A DNA stretch of 64,000 nt. It comes from Mesostigma viride. Taxonomy: Eukaryota; Streptophyta; Mesostigmatophyceae; Mesostigmatales; Mesostigmataceae. Of this stretch, positions 43,730-55,420 are shown piece by piece. The notes beneath the pieces are model-generated. The model saw only the letters and a program-made list of their open reading frames with translations. It searched no databases and was not told the DNA's origin. The DNA is taken from NCBI GenBank assembly GCA_009746045.1, contig RPFO01000485.1, positions 875,223-939,222 on the forward strand, in the 5' to 3' direction. The translations under genes were made by a program, and so were the position numbers. Each line of letters starts with the position of its first letter. The first letter of the stretch is position 1.

Positions 43730-44279
43730 CAAAAAAATGGTGTTATCAGGGACCGTCAGAAATACGACAATGCAAGATGATTACAATAGGGGCATGACTC
43801 ACAATCAGTGCATTTATTACATTGATAAATATTATTTAAAAAATCTTTTATTCATAGGCAAAAAATAAATCACAACAAAAAGAGGATTGCTTCTTCATCG
43901 TTTGGCAGATCTTGTAGATCATTTGGTTCTTCATATACTCTGCCAAACTGTGCTTCGTTGCACATTTACCTGCACGCATAAACCAGGAAGGGGGAAAAAC
44001 AGCATTAAACAGGACCATGATTAGAGACGCTGGGCTGCAGCATGTGCACATGTACACCTAACCAGACCAAAGGCATAGCAAACAACATCATGCTCGGCAT
44101 AAAAAAAGATACTTCTGACTGGTACAAAACATTGAAAGGGTGACCCAAGTGAAAGCCTAGCACCGCCATTATTGAGATGTGCAAGACCAAGAAACCACGA
44201 CATTGCATATGACCGATGCATTGAAAAAGGGAAAACACGTTTATTAACTGTGAAGCTCCAGGGTAACTAGACTAAATTT
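43730..44279. other. Interior of the CACTA element, no gene recognised
   Basis: Short frames on the minus strand (44005-44238) show no domain. Confidence 0.4.
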
Positions 44280-44880
44280 CTTCAGGGCAAGGGACTAATT
44301 GAATTCAGCAAGCAAGCGTACATGCGCGCAAGGACGAGAGTGGCTAAATAAGGAAGCAAGGGCCTAACAAAGGAAGCAAGGGACTGATTAGATTCAGCAA
44401 GCAAGCAATTGCAAGCATGCAAGGAAGAGGGGCTAACAAAGGAAGCAAGGGCCTAACAAAGGAATCAGGGGACTGATTCCATTCAGCAAGTGGTCAAGCA
44501 TGCAGGGAAGGAACGGCCTAACCAAGTAGGCAAGGTCATATCAAAGGAAGCAAGGCATTAATTAAATTCAGCAAGCATGCGAGGAAGAGTGGCTTACAAA
44601 GGAAGCATGGGACTAAGAAAGGAAGCAAGGGACTAATTACATTCAGGAAGCACGCATGCAAGGAAGCAAGGGAATAAAGCAAGGAACTAATCAAATTCAG
44701 CAAGCGGCTAAACAACCAAGCAAGGGCCTAATCAAGGAAGAAAGCAACCACGCAAAGAAGCAAGCAAGCACGCAAAGACGGAAACAAGCATGCAAGGAAG
44801 CAAGGGGTTTATCAAACTCAGCAAGCAAGCATGCAAGGAAGCAAGGAGCAAGTGAGGGACCAAGGGACTAATCAACTTTA
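44280..44880. repeat. Degenerate GGAAGCAAGGGACTAAT repeats
   Basis: Irregular copies of AAGGAAGCAAGGGACTAATY and ATTCAGCAAGCAAGCATGCA alternate over 600 bp with variable spacing. Frames through them read as Lys/Gln/Ala repeats and are not called. Confidence 0.75.
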
Positions 44881-44889
44881 TGACACTTA

Positions 44890-46480
44890 CCACGCAGAAG
44901 GGACAACCTCATGACCGCGGAGAAGATAACATTCCGTCCCTCCTGTTGCGATTGCAAAGGGGAGAAAGAATAGTAGTGATGTAAGGAATGAATTCCAGTG
45001 CAAAATTAGGAAAATACCTTCAATAACAAAGCTAGTAAGTAGGCAAGGTAATTAAAAAGTAGGTAGCAAACTGATGACAACATGCACATACTCACGCATG
45101 GACCAACCAAGTTAGTATCTAATCTACTATGTGGCTTATGAGGAAGCACCATGAAACATTTGACCTTACTGGCTTCATCAGAACACGTCTAGATGCTTTT
45201 CCTTTGCAAAGATAGTCGCAATTGACGCTTGGGGCTTGCATGGGATTCAGGTCTGCATGGACGTGCTTTGACAACAAACGGGCATGTACGCACAAAAATG
45301 CCCAAGGACGGTACTTCATGATGGTCATCTTCATGAACTTGACCACGCATGTAAGAGGACAAGAAATCAAGTATTCAGAGTTCATGCTATACTAAGAAAC
45401 CAGCTTTTGCTCAGAATGCCGCTTTTGCGGTCTATGGGCTTTCCAATGCAACCTGCCAAGCAATTCTCATAAGTATCCTTGCTCAGCTACGCAGCTGCTC
45501 ATTTTCCCGGCTCCATTCCTCTTCGATCACAGCCTGTCCATGACGGCCTTGTAGGTTTTGGATAGCTCCAGAATCTCGCTCTGTTTATTCTCCGTTACTT
45601 ATGTCACTCACATGTCGTCGCTACTAGAACCGCTTCTAGTGCGGTTCTCGCTGCCACCCCTGCTGCCACACCTGCAGCGCTTGTTATTCGGTGGTTGCAT
45701 TCATTGGTTACGTATGGAAATCGGTTGCCCCATCGCTCGAGCTAGCGTGTATGTGCCCTCACTGCCCGCTAGCCCCAGCACTGACTTGACTACGAACAAC
45801 GGCTAGGGCTACGTCAAACGCGTTTTTTTGAATTTGCGCAAAAAAAAAGATTGCGACTAGGTCACATCCGTAGCCAGCGGCAGGCGGAATGTCTCGAGTG
45901 ATTCCAGCCAAGCGATCTTCCGTATTGTCATGACATCTTACCTTTCCACTGGTTACTACCTACTTGTCTCAAAGCCTTTTAGAACGGTCGGAGCCGCAAA
46001 CTGCCGATAAATTTACAGGTACAGTAAGTAGTATTCACCAATGAAAGCCACAGGCATTTAAAAAATTGCCGTCCTGCCAGACCCTAGAAAACGCTTGGTC
46101 CTGACTTTGCCGGACAACCATTGGAGCAGGTTATAAAGTGCGACAACGATTTCTGATTGTTGGCTGACAGACTGACAGCCGACAATTATTAACGCAAAGT
46201 CACTAAAGCAATTAGGCAGTGAGAACATTCTACAAAAGAGCTCTTAGTTCGGGCTTTATAGAAGTAGTACCTGCCTGTTAAAAATTGGAACAAGGATACG
46301 GTTCCGGCATCCGTTTATTCCGAAGCCGGTACGGGCAAGGCTAGGGAACCGTCGTGGGAATAAACTGAACTGAACATAACTGAAATAAAGGCCGTTATGG
46401 TGCCGTGAAATAGCCGCATGACGACAGTGCCGTTCCAAACTTTCAACTTCGCGCCCTACCTCTCTTAACCGTTACCTGGT
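44890..46480. other. Interior of the CACTA element, no gene recognised
   Basis: No transposase motif or long frame was seen on either strand. Sequence is mixed AT/GC without obvious repeats. Confidence 0.4.
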
Positions 46481-46484
46481 AGAC

Positions 46485-46645
46485 CGTTGGTCCAACGAGC
46501 GAAAAATTTAGAAAGGTTGCGATTAGGCAACGCGACCTTGCACCTAGCCGCACCCATGAACGCCTTCAGCAGCCATGTTAGGCAACACAACCCTGCACCT
46601 AGCCGCACCATTCCATAAACGCCTTCATCAGCCATGTTAGGCCGG
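46485..46645. repeat. Two-copy tandem duplication (~73 bp)
   Basis: The block GCACCTAGCCGCACC...AACGCCTTCAKCAGCCATGT with TTAGGC occurs twice in a row (about 46538-46580 and 46590-46640). Confidence 0.6.
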
Positions 46646-46730
46646 AATAGACACGGCATTTCCACTTTGGGTCTCGCACTAGTCAAGTCACTTGCTCAGA
46701 TAGTATATCACTAGCTCTGACCCGCCTTCA

Positions 46731-47116
46731 AGCGGTTTGGTAGTGCAGCGGCTGTGTGTGGTTCTACCAAACGACTTTCAGAAATATGTGCCTACTCCAT
46801 GGCCCCATCGTGGCAAGTAGCGGGAGCGCTTGCAGAATGTAAGTGATGCTGCGCCTATACCGAACCCCGTCTTTGCCGCCATGAACCATGACTCCGGACG
46901 GAGCTGCGATGACGTAAAGATGGTTGAAGGTCGCGGGTTGCTGTTCTGTAGTTGCCCCAATGCTGTTCTGTAGTGCCGCTCCGATTGATGTGAGCTGATA
47001 GCGGCCTCTTCAATACCTTGAGTTTTGCACGTGCTCACGTGGGGCCATGGAGTAGGCACATATTTCTCAAAGTCGTTTGGTAGAACCACACACAGCCGCT
47101 GCACTACCAAACCGCT
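46731..47116. mobile_element. 386-bp MITE with ~76-bp inverted ends
   Basis: 46731-46808 (AGCGGTTTGGTAGTGCAGCG ... CTACTCCATGGCCCCA) is the near-perfect reverse complement of 47041-47116. The interior is non-coding. No clear target duplication was found. It lies inside the CACTA-ended element. Confidence 0.8.
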
Positions 47117-47386
47117 CGCGTGGCAAGAGCCGCACTGCTGGCAAGTCCATGGCAGCGGCTAGTGTCAGCGCATCGAGCCCTGATGACATAGCTAGTGTTT
47201 CGTCGTTCAGCAGCAACGGTGAGGCATGCATTCCCTCACAAAGGAGAAGTGAGAGGCAGCGTGCTGTAGTAAATTATGCGGACAACTCTGACAGTGCTGC
47301 ATACACTGATGAGGAGTGGCATTGATTATATTTCTGGCAATGATGCCTGTAATGTAACTTGTTGTGTGCTTGTCGCACTGCATTAT

Positions 47387-47432
47387 CAAGGAGACAACCA
47401 GCGCAGGCCAGAAATCGGGAGAATCCGGACCA
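47387..47432 (-). mobile_element. 46-bp insertion of the Penelope-like 3' tail
   Basis: CAAGGAGACAACCAGCGCAG... is the reverse complement of the element tail, with no other element sequence. It is flanked by an 8-bp duplication TGCATTAT (47379-47386 and 47433-47440). Confidence 0.85.
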
Positions 47433-47539
47433 TGCATTATATTTATTTATTTCCAATGAACATGTGTGTCAACTGCATCATTTCTGCATCCACATATAAT
47501 GCATAAGTGTCCTGTCCTCATGCACTTGACAGTTCTCAA

Positions 47540-47930
47540 GTGTCATGCTCAGTGTCCTGATTTTCCTGATTTTTTGTGCCATGCTAAGTGTCCTGATTTT
47601 CCTGATTTTTTTCTGATTCAGCGGGAAAATCTCAAGATCTTGAGATTTTTTGTGTTGTTTCGACATTTTTCTCAGGATCTCAGGATTTTCTCAGGATTCT
47701 CAGTGTTTCTCAGTGTTTCGCGAGACGCATCTCAGGCACTTCTCAGGATTCTCAGGAGGAAGTCCTGATATAATATCAGGATTCCTGAGAAAATCTCAGT
47801 TTTTCTCAGGATTTCTCAGGACATCTTGAGAAAAAAATCAGGATATCTCAGGAAATCCTGAGAAAATCTCAGGAAATCCTGAGTTCATCTCAGGAAATCT
47901 CAGGATTCCTGAGAAAAATCTCAGAACCCG
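47540..47930. repeat. Right subterminal array of TCAGGA/TCCTGA motifs
   Basis: Dense copies of CTCAGGA, CCTGAGAAAATCTCAGG and related words form many small hairpins next to the right end of the CACTA element. Confidence 0.8.
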
Positions 47931-47942
47931 ACTTCCTAGTGT

Positions 47943-48685
47943 ACCATCCAAGCTCCAGTCGGGCACCGGAATCCTCTGCGGAGGACCACCCTCCCAAAGC
48001 CTGGGAAGACCGCCCGGGTCGCTAAAGAAACCCCGCGATGGCGGCGCTGGCGCTGTGGGGGGCCCGGAAGCGACGACGGCGGGCGCGGCCGCTGGGGCGG
48101 AAGACTCGCGCAGAGGCGCAGGTACGTCGGTAGCAGGCGCAGAGACAGCCGGAGGCGTAGGAGCCGCAGCAACAGAAGAAACCGCAGCTACCGAGGGCTC
48201 GCACAGCGCGGGCGAAACCGTAGGCGCCGAGGCAACCGAAGGGGAAGGGGGCACAGATACAAAAGACACCCCACCTGGCGTGGCTGGAGCATGCGCCTGG
48301 GCCGCCATGAAGGCCCCGAAAGCCGCGGTCAGGGACTGGATCTGCACATGCCTGCATCGCAGAAACAGTCGCCGAGAGAGGATCAGGCTCACGATCCGAG
48401 CCCAAACGGGTAGGCTCCACCGACGCGCGCCGGGTCGACCGTGGTGAAGACGGGACAGGGGAAGGAGCCGACACTGAGGAGGAGGACGCTGCAGGGGAGG
48501 CCGAATACTCTGGCGTGTACTGTGCCTCGACTGGTGCGTCCGTAGGGGAAGGGTCGCCAAATGCTACTCCCGCTGTCTGGTCCGCGATCTCCATGAACTC
48601 GACCGCCCGTAGGAGGTCACAGGGGTTGTCATCTATATCTGCCTCGCCCTCGCCCGGAAGCCAGGGGAACACCTCCAGTAGTAAG
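47943..48685 (-). pseudogene. Pro/Ala-rich gag-like segment, LTR retroelement
   Basis: Minus frames encode LRAVEFMEIADQTAGVAFGD, an Ala/Ser/Pro-rich stretch, QIQSLTAAFGAFMAAQAHAP and RIPVPDWSLDG, with one frame change near 48340. It replaces the expected integrase core downstream of the zinc-binding region at 48690-48950. It probably belongs to a second LTR element joined at ~48688. Confidence 0.45.
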
Positions 48686-48689
48686 AGCG

Positions 48690-48950
48690 GGCTACTAGGT
48701 CCCGTACCCGTTTACCACCCTGATGAGCAGCTAAGTCATGCAACTCAAAGAGCAAGGAGGAGCGACAGATAGGAGGGACATACAGGCGCCATTGAGGGGG
48801 AGAATCGGCTATTTGCACATATAAAAACCCACCTACAAATTTACAAGGGTGCTTGCCTAATTGTTGGGGAAGGGCTGCAATGGCAGCTAAAGCTTCCGGC
48901 TCAGTGGCCGTAAATCTACTAATAAGGCGTTCAAGATCAGAGGTAGGCAT
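48690..48950 (-). pseudogene. Ty3/Gypsy integrase zinc-binding N-terminus (truncated)
   Basis: The minus frame contains FVGGFLYVQIADSPPQWRLY and LLFELHDLAAHQGGKRVRDL followed by VARSYYW. This is the H..H part of the HHCC integrase zinc region (ELHDLAAHQG is the usual H-x-H context). The following C..C and the DDE core are absent; the frame runs into unrelated gag-like sequence. Confidence 0.75.
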
Positions 48951-49060
48951 CGCTACAGAGGTATCCAGAACAGGTTTAAAGAGGTCTCCTACCGCCTTGC
49001 CAAAGAGAAGGGGAGGTCCTAGAGGGACTATGTTATCATAAGACTTTCCTGACCTAGTCG

Positions 49061-49995
49061 CTATATGGCTAAGCGGTATGGAAATTTTATTTTTCCCCTC
49101 CCCCCCACCGAGACCACAGGAAGGGCCTCACACGGGAGAGAGAGTCCTACGTGAGAAAGGAGATCAGGCATGCGAACAGCAGTATGAAAGAGATAGGCAG
49201 AGGATTCATCATCAGGTAGTTCACCATAAGGGGTTACACCCATAATAGTAGTAGGAACTAGAGTAGTATTGAGAGCATCCAGGTCCTCGAAAAAGGAGTA
49301 ATCTGCGCGACGGGAGAGTGCATCTGGTACTATGTTATCTACACCATGAACATACTGAAGTTTAAAAGGGGAAAACTGTGCTAAAAACTCCATCCAGCGC
49401 GCTTGACGAGGGGTAAGGTTGGGTTGGGAGAGAAGATGGGAAAGGGGACGGTGATCCGTTTGAATAACTAATCTATAAGGATCTATCTCACAGGGTTCAT
49501 TCAGGCAGACATCAAATTGAGCACCTTTAAGAAAGTGCTGCCACGCGTGGCAACAATACACCACCGCTAAGAGTTCCTGCTGGTATACGGGATCGTTACG
49601 CTCCGCAGGGAGCATTGTCCTAGAGATATACTCAATATTGGCTGTAAGCCCTGACCCTGATCCTGGAGAAGGACGCCCCCGATAGCTACCTTACTAGCGT
49701 CTGTAGCTACCACAAAGGGTTTAGTAGTATCCGGTAGGATGAGTACGGGAGGAGAGAGGAGTAGGGATTTTAGACACTGAAAAGCCGACTGACATTCACT
49801 ACTCCAGACAAAGGGGATATCCTTCTTTAATAAATGATTAATAGGGGCTGCTATAGTTGCGAAACGCGGGATAAAACGCCTATAGTAAGAGGCAATCCCT
49901 AGAAAACTACGTACACCTTTAACGTCGGTAGGGGTAGGCCAATCCTGAATTGACTTAGTTTTATCCGGGTCGGTAGCGACCCCGGCATCTGACAA
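49061..49995 (-). pseudogene. Ty3/Gypsy RT connection and RNase H region
   Basis: Two overlapping minus frames (49567-49995 and 49061-49615). The first has SFLGIASYYRRFIPRFATIA and PFVVATDASKVAIGGVLLQD (the RNase H Asp). The second has PVYQQELLAVVYCCHAWQHF, TDHRPLSHLL and QYVHGVDNIVPDALSRRADY. This is the classical end of RT thumb, RNase H and the DALSR motif. The frame shift near 49600 and about ten extra residues (NEPCEIDPYR) before TDHRPL mark decay or divergence. Confidence 0.85.
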
Positions 49996-50003
49996 AACAT
50001 GTC

Positions 50004-51084
50004 CTAAAAATGGTACACTCCTACCAGAACAACTTTAGCACGGCGAGCCCACAAGGAATTTTCAGCCATTATCTCTAATACTTTCTTTAAAGCACGTAGG
50101 TGCGTTTCAAAATCAGGAGAGTAAATAAGGATATCATCTAAGTAAGCTTGAGCACAAGAACGGTCATGCTCAGATAAAGAAACAGAGGAGAAGGACGGAT
50201 CCTTTAAATCAGATGACACTTGAGGAAGGTGAGAATTACCCATAACAGGTCTAAGCACTTCATTCATTAACATTTGAAAAGAGGCAGGAGAGTTACAGAG
50301 TCTCATGGCCGCTACTCTAAACTGATAATGACCAAAAAGGGGTAGCAAAGGCGGTTTTATGGCAATCCTCAGGGGCTATACGCAGTTGCCAAAAACCATC
50401 CGCACAATCCAGTACCGTGAAACAAGTGGAACCTTTAACCTTATTAAATATATCATCAATACGAGGTAGAGGGTATTTAGACTTCACAGTAATGTCATTT
50501 AACTTCCTATAATCAGTAACTAGGCGAAACTTGCCATTTGGCTTAGGAACTAACAGGACACCAGCTGAGTAGGGGGAGTTACTAGGCTCTATCAATCCTG
50601 CTTCTAATAGTGACACTAAAATCTGTTTTAGTTCCTTTAACTCGGTAGGGCCCATTCTATACATCGGAGAGTGCGTAGGAACTGCACCGTCCTTAATAAC
50701 TACACGGTGTAAAACAGAACGAGGAGGAGGATAAGAAGGACTCTTTTCTTCAAAAACTTTGGAGGAATCTATCACAGCCATGTATCTTACTATTTCGTTT
50801 TCAGTATATCCCACTCCTATTGTATCCACTGTGTTTACATCTATATCCACACTATTATTAGTGATAGGTATCTCCTGTACTTCTAACTGAAGGAACATAC
50901 ATAGTAAATATCCATATTCCTTTAGTTCAGAACGCAACTCATCATTGGACATTAATACTTCAGGTATAGGTCTTACAGGAGGATCAACAGGTGTAGGAGG
51001 AGTAATATCTACCAAGGATAAATTTTCCAATCTATAATGACGTTCCGGTACCCAGTAAGAGCTATCTGGAAACCAAATGACCAT
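50004..51084 (-). pseudogene. Ty3/Gypsy reverse transcriptase
   Basis: Minus frame 50317-51084 carries GLIEPSNSPYSAGVLLVPKP, FRLVTDYRKLNDITVKSKYP and CFTVLDCADGFWQLRIAPED. After a shift near 50340 in a T-run, 50004-50348 carries FRVAAMRLCNSPASFQMLMN and the catalytic YLDDILIYS. An insertion-like segment precedes YLDD (HLPQVSSDLKDPSFSSVSLS). Catalytic Asp residues are present, but the frameshift breaks the protein. Confidence 0.85.
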
Positions 51085-51173
51085 GGTAACATAATTAATG
51101 GTAATCTTATTATCCTGGTGCCAATCTAATCCTAGTAATACATCAGCGGTAGTGATAGGGCCTATAGTGGCCG

Positions 51174-51401
51174 TCAGGTTGACAGTACGTCCTTGTATTC
51201 TGATCCTCCTTGTATGACCAGGGGAAGGGACACCGTACCCGGGGAATGACTGGTGCGACCGTCAGCATAATGAACAGTGACAGGCTTGGTGTGAGGGATA
51301 GGGACTAGTTCTAAACGCCTAACTAGGGCCTCGCTCACAAAGGAGCTAGCCGCACCGCTATCCACTAACACACAGACATTCAAAAGTTCATCAGCATGCA
51401 A
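51174..51401 (-). pseudogene. Ty3/Gypsy aspartic protease
   Basis: The minus frame has NVCVLVDSGAASSFVSEALV, with DSGA as the active-site motif, followed by VHYADGRTSHSPGTVSLPL. Downstream (to ~51085) a second frame continues towards the RT, consistent with a pol polyprotein broken by shifts. Confidence 0.75.
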
Positions 51402-51558
51402 GAAGGGGTCTACAACAGTGTGGGGAACGGTTCAGCCACCATTCCAAAACATAAGAGGACGAACACGTAAGGGTAGGGATGATTCAGCTCCTACAGAAGT
51501 TATGAAAACAGGCAGGCAAAAATTATTATCTGGGGTACTATCTAAGGACCTGTCCAGG

Positions 51559-52321
51559 TTACCCCCGGCTGACAGGCCTACTGTTCCCCCTCCCCCCCAC
51601 ATCCATTGGGACTAACCCCGAAGAAGTCCCTGGCGAAAAAGCCACTGCTGGAGGGTCGCGAGGGAGCGAAGAGGGTGCAGGAGCCTGATTATCATAGGGG
51701 AACCCTGAGGGTCCTGTCTGCACAACATTCAGCCTACTAGGGGTAGCTGAGGGAATGCGTCCTGGAGTGGGACGAATAGGAGCACGCTGAGGGGTACGAG
51801 GAGGGCGAGCATCGGGATGAGGGGGAGCACCAGAAAGGAACTTGGGGCACTCCGCCTTAAGATGGCCCACCTCATGACAATGATAACACGAGATGTGAGA
51901 CACATCCAATGCAGATATATCTGTAACGCAAATATCGAATTCTTCTACATATGCCTATTCTTCTTCAGGAGTGAGGACAAGGTTCTGAACCCTAGTACAC
52001 AAAGGAGCATGAGCATACATGCAATCAGCAACACGGAGGAGATGGGTAGGAAGAGGAGTGGTAAAGAAATCTGCTACTCTTTAATAGACGTTGTCGCACA
52101 TGCTTGAGGGGCAGATCAGTGAAACGGTAGGCAGAGAACTGGCGTTTTACCTCACGTAATAAGGGTCTACTGAGGCCTTGAAGGAAACGAGCACGTACTT
52201 CTGCGCCCGACAAATCCCTAATTCGTACCATCTGTGCATCAAGTTCTTTCATATATTCCTTAAACGGTTTAGTACCTTGCTGCAAAGTACCAAAGGCTAA
52301 CACATCATTCCAAAAAGCCAT
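51559..52321 (-). pseudogene. Ty3/Gypsy gag: core and zinc knuckle
   Basis: Frame 52025-52321 reads MAFWNDVLAFGTLQQGTKPF, EYMKELDAQMVRIRDLSGAE, RFLQGLSRPLLREVK, a retrotransposon gag core. Frame 51559-51909 has CYHCHEVGHLKAECPK, a C-x2-C-x4-H-x4-C zinc knuckle, then a Pro/Ser-rich tail. A frame change separates them. The N-terminal part of gag lies at 57225-57920, beyond the block inserted at about 52322. Confidence 0.8.
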
Positions 52322-52439
52322 TTTTCCACCCTGAAAATTATTCTAGGATAGGCTAATGATTAGTTTGGCCTCAAATTTGGCACCAAGGTGCCTAATCAGA
52401 TATCTTATGGTGGCATGTGGTCAAATAATTTTTTGGGAG

Positions 52440-52894
52440 TCGGCAGCATGGTAACATGGTGACATTTGCTAGCATAAAAATACCGAATTTTCAGCACTTT
52501 CTGGCATGTATGCGTATATAATGACATCAAATGAACTCAGTTGGGCCTGGAACTTTGCACATGTTATAAACACATCCCATGCAGCATGCCCACAAAGTTT
52601 CAGGCTGGTTGGATCACAAAATGGTGACAGATGCTAGCATAAATACCCCCAAAATGCAGTTTTTCAGGGTTTTCCAATGGTTTCATCACACATATGCATA
52701 TATAATGACACCAAATGAACTCAGTTGGGCGTGGAACTTTGCATATGTTCGAAACACATCCCATGCAGCATGCCCACAAAGTTTCAGGCTGGTTGGATGA
52801 CAAATTGGTGACAGATGCTAGCATAAACACCACAAAAATGCATTTTTTCAGGGTTTTCCAAGGGTTTCATCACACATTTGCATATATAATGATA
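52440..52894. repeat. ~165-184-bp satellite repeat
   Basis: GCTAGC anchors at 52468, 52633 and 52817. The unit includes CCCACAAAGTTTCAGGCTGG, GGTGACAGATGCTAGCATAA, CATATATAATGAYATCAAAT and GAACTCAGTTGGGC. It is continued at 54906-55210 on the other side of the ORF1-only element. Confidence 0.85.
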
Positions 52895-52909
52895 TCAAAT
52901 GAACTCAGT

Positions 52910-54890
52910 CCACAGCCACGAGCCACGAGCCACGAGGTAGCCATGGCTGACGGCGGAGCTCATAACTTTCACGTTTGAGCACCGAATTTAGCCGTGAATA
53001 TCACAATCGACGCGTCTTTCTACGACGCACATGCTGATATAATTTTCCGACGCTATTACGCAATATACGATGAGCAAACGCCCATCGACGCAACGCAGCC
53101 TGACGGCTGCGCTCGGCAATGAAAATACGTCTGCAGCTCCGGCTGCAGCTTCGCCATCAGGGCCGGAAGGCGGTGGTGACCCTAGTCGCGCACTGGTTGT
53201 CGCCCAGCACCCTCCCGGGCTTCCTGCCTCGCCCTCAGCCTCGCCCGAGCCAAAACGCAGCCGCCCAACCGAACCAAGCTGGTCTGAGCGCGACTTTGAC
53301 GTTGACGGGTTATTTTCCACCTTCGACGGTGCCAGACCCGGCTTTTTCGACATGCCACCCATCAAGATACTGGAGCTCGTGTTTTATGGGTCATACGCCT
53401 CCATTCTCGACCTGTGCCAGCGCCTTCACAGCCATTACCGCCTCCGCCCTGGACCTGACGGCCGGTTTACTCACCGACCTGAGAACCTGGCCCGCTGGTC
53501 TCGCCCCCGTCTTCAGCTCGCCGCCCTCTTTTCCATCCTTGACCGCTCTGTCACGGACCTCTGGACCCCCTCCCCCTTGACCGAATCCACCTTCCTCCTC
53601 CACCTCCAAGAAACCATCTCACAGCACGTGACGCCCCTAGCTGCAGATGTGGCAGCTGTGGGTCGCACGCTGGCTGCTGAGCTCCCCACCATCCCCACCG
53701 CCACCGCCACCCTCCTCGCCTCCACCCCCCCCCTCCGCCTCCACCGACTCCATCACCGCCCAGCTCCGCGACATTGACCAACGTCTTAAGGATAATGCCA
53801 TCGCTATCGAGGTCCTGCAGAACACCGCGGGCCTCACCGCCCAGGCGGTGAAGGACATTGCCGCCAAGCCAACCTCTGCTGGCCTGGCCGGCGATGCTCC
53901 TCCCATCACGACCTGGGCGGACATGCTTAAGCAGCACACCACCTCCACCACCTCCGCCGTCGCAGCCCAGCTCCAGCGGCAGACGCTTGACCTCCGCGAG
54001 GAGGCCGAGCTTGCCAAGCGCAGCCTTAACGTCATTGTCAAGAACCTCGACATGGAGGAAGGTGAGAATTCCGAGAAGCTTGCACGTGCGTTTGAGAGAG
54101 AAATTCTTAGTCGCATGGGCCTTACTGGTGAGATCGACCTGGTCGCCCACCGCCTTCCCCGCGCGCGGGGTAAGGCAGGGCCCCCCGCTCCTTCTCACCT
54201 TTAAGACCCCGGCGGACAAGATTTCTTTTCTCCGACGCCGCAAGCGGCTCGAGAAGACTCTCTTCACCCTTGACGACGACTTGACCCTGGCGCAGCAACA
54301 ACGGCGACGGGAGCTATGGCCCACCTACCTCCAGCTCCGGAAGACCAAGGCGGGGCAGCCGGTGTACTGGAAGGGGGCGGCCATCTACGTCGGCCACAAG
54401 CCCTGGCAGGCGACCCCCGCGGCCCCAACGACTCCAGACGCCCCAGCTTAGGGGAATACAGCAGTAGTAGTGTAGAATAGATAGACCGTGGCCATGTACA
54501 TGTACGCCTCCTAGAGGCACTATCCTAGCTAAGCCACACGCTTTATTTAATCATGTACATGTGTGCCTATGATGTGCCACACTCCAGATGATGCCTAGCT
54601 TTATTTAGCTATGTTGTGCCCATGCAGGGAGTAACTCTCTGCTGAGACGCCATGCCCTAGCCTTTTTGTATAGCTCTGCTGATCTTCCCCCCCATGACAG
54701 GCTCCCCCTTCGCTGGGCATAGCTTGAAGATCATGGGGATGCAAGTGCCCTGGTGCACCTAGAGCAAGGGTCCTTTACATCCCCACCCTTGCAGGAAGTA
54801 GCTTAGGATGTATGATAGGCCATATGCCCCCTCTCAAGGGCTATGTGCTACATATACTCCCAACGGAGTTATGTTACAATTCAATTCAAT
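52910..54890 (+). mobile_element. ORF1-only non-LTR element, copy B (about 2.0 kb)
   Basis: It is inserted in the satellite with a 15-bp duplication TCAAATGAACTCAGT (52895-52909 and 54891-54905). It ends in an (ATTCA)n tail. Layout is as in copy A, with no reverse transcriptase. The two copies are clearly diverged, so they are independent insertions. Confidence 0.9.
53070..54451 (+). pseudogene. ORF1-like protein of copy B (two frameshifts)
   Basis: It starts at MSKRPSTQRSLTAALGNENT. The frame runs to ~53730, where a C9 run shifts it; it then continues with QLRDIDQRLKDNAIAIEVLQ (coiled coil), TWADMLKQHTTST, AELAKRSLNVIVKNLDMEEG (the start of the RNA-binding-type domain) and, after a second shift near 54190, KISFLRRRKRLEKTLFTLDD, RRRELWPTYLQLRK and YWKGAAIYVGHKP. 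Same domain order as copy A. Role inferred from LINE ORF1 proteins: binding and packaging RNA. Confidence 0.7.
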
Positions 54891-54905
54891 TCAAATGAAC
54901 TCAGT

Positions 54906-55210
54906 TGGACCTGGGACTTGGCACATGTTCGAAACACATCCCATGCAGCCTGCCCACAAAGCTTCAGGCTGGTTGGATGACAAACTGGTGACAAATGCCA
55001 GCATAAATACCACAAAAATGCAGTTTTTCAGGGTTTTTCAAGGGTTTCATCACACATGTGCATATATAATGACATCAAATGAACTCAGTTGGACCTGGAC
55101 CTTGGCACATGTTCGAAACAAATCCCATGCAGCCTGCCCACAAAGCTTCAGGCTGGTTGGATAACAAATTGGTGACAGATGCTAGCATAAATACCACAGA
55201 AAAAGCAGCT
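54906..55210. repeat. Satellite repeat, continuation
   Basis: Anchors at 54997 and 55181 give a 184-bp unit, as in 52633-52817. The sequence resumes directly after the target duplication of the ORF1-only element. Confidence 0.85.
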
Positions 55211-55328
55211 TTCTATTGTTCTTCCAAGGATTTCATGGCAATCATTCCACCTTGGTGTACAGAAGGTTCCAAACAACACATCATTACATTATGCATCATA
55301 TTTACAATGCAGGAAGGCATACTTGGGG

Positions 55329-55411
<83 letters not shown>
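55329..55411. repeat. (ACGC)n microsatellite
   Basis: About twenty perfect ACGC units directly precede the CCCT array. Confidence 0.95.
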
Positions 55412-55420
55412 GTCATACCC

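Larger units (their letters stand above)
43352..47941. mobile_element. 4.6-kb CACTA-ended DNA element with subterminal repeat arrays
   Basis: The ends are CACTAGGAAGTCGG and its inverse CCGACTTCCTAGTG, flanked by TA on both sides (43350-43351, 47942-47943). Beside each end are arrays of a short motif related to TCCTGAGATT (43370-43720 and 47540-47930), the layout of CACTA-superfamily elements, where subterminal motifs bind an element-encoded protein. No transposase frame is recognised, so it appears non-autonomous. It has itself received a MITE (46731-47116) and a 46-bp Penelope tail (47387-47432). It interrupts the LTR-retroelement gag-like frame. Confidence 0.75.
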
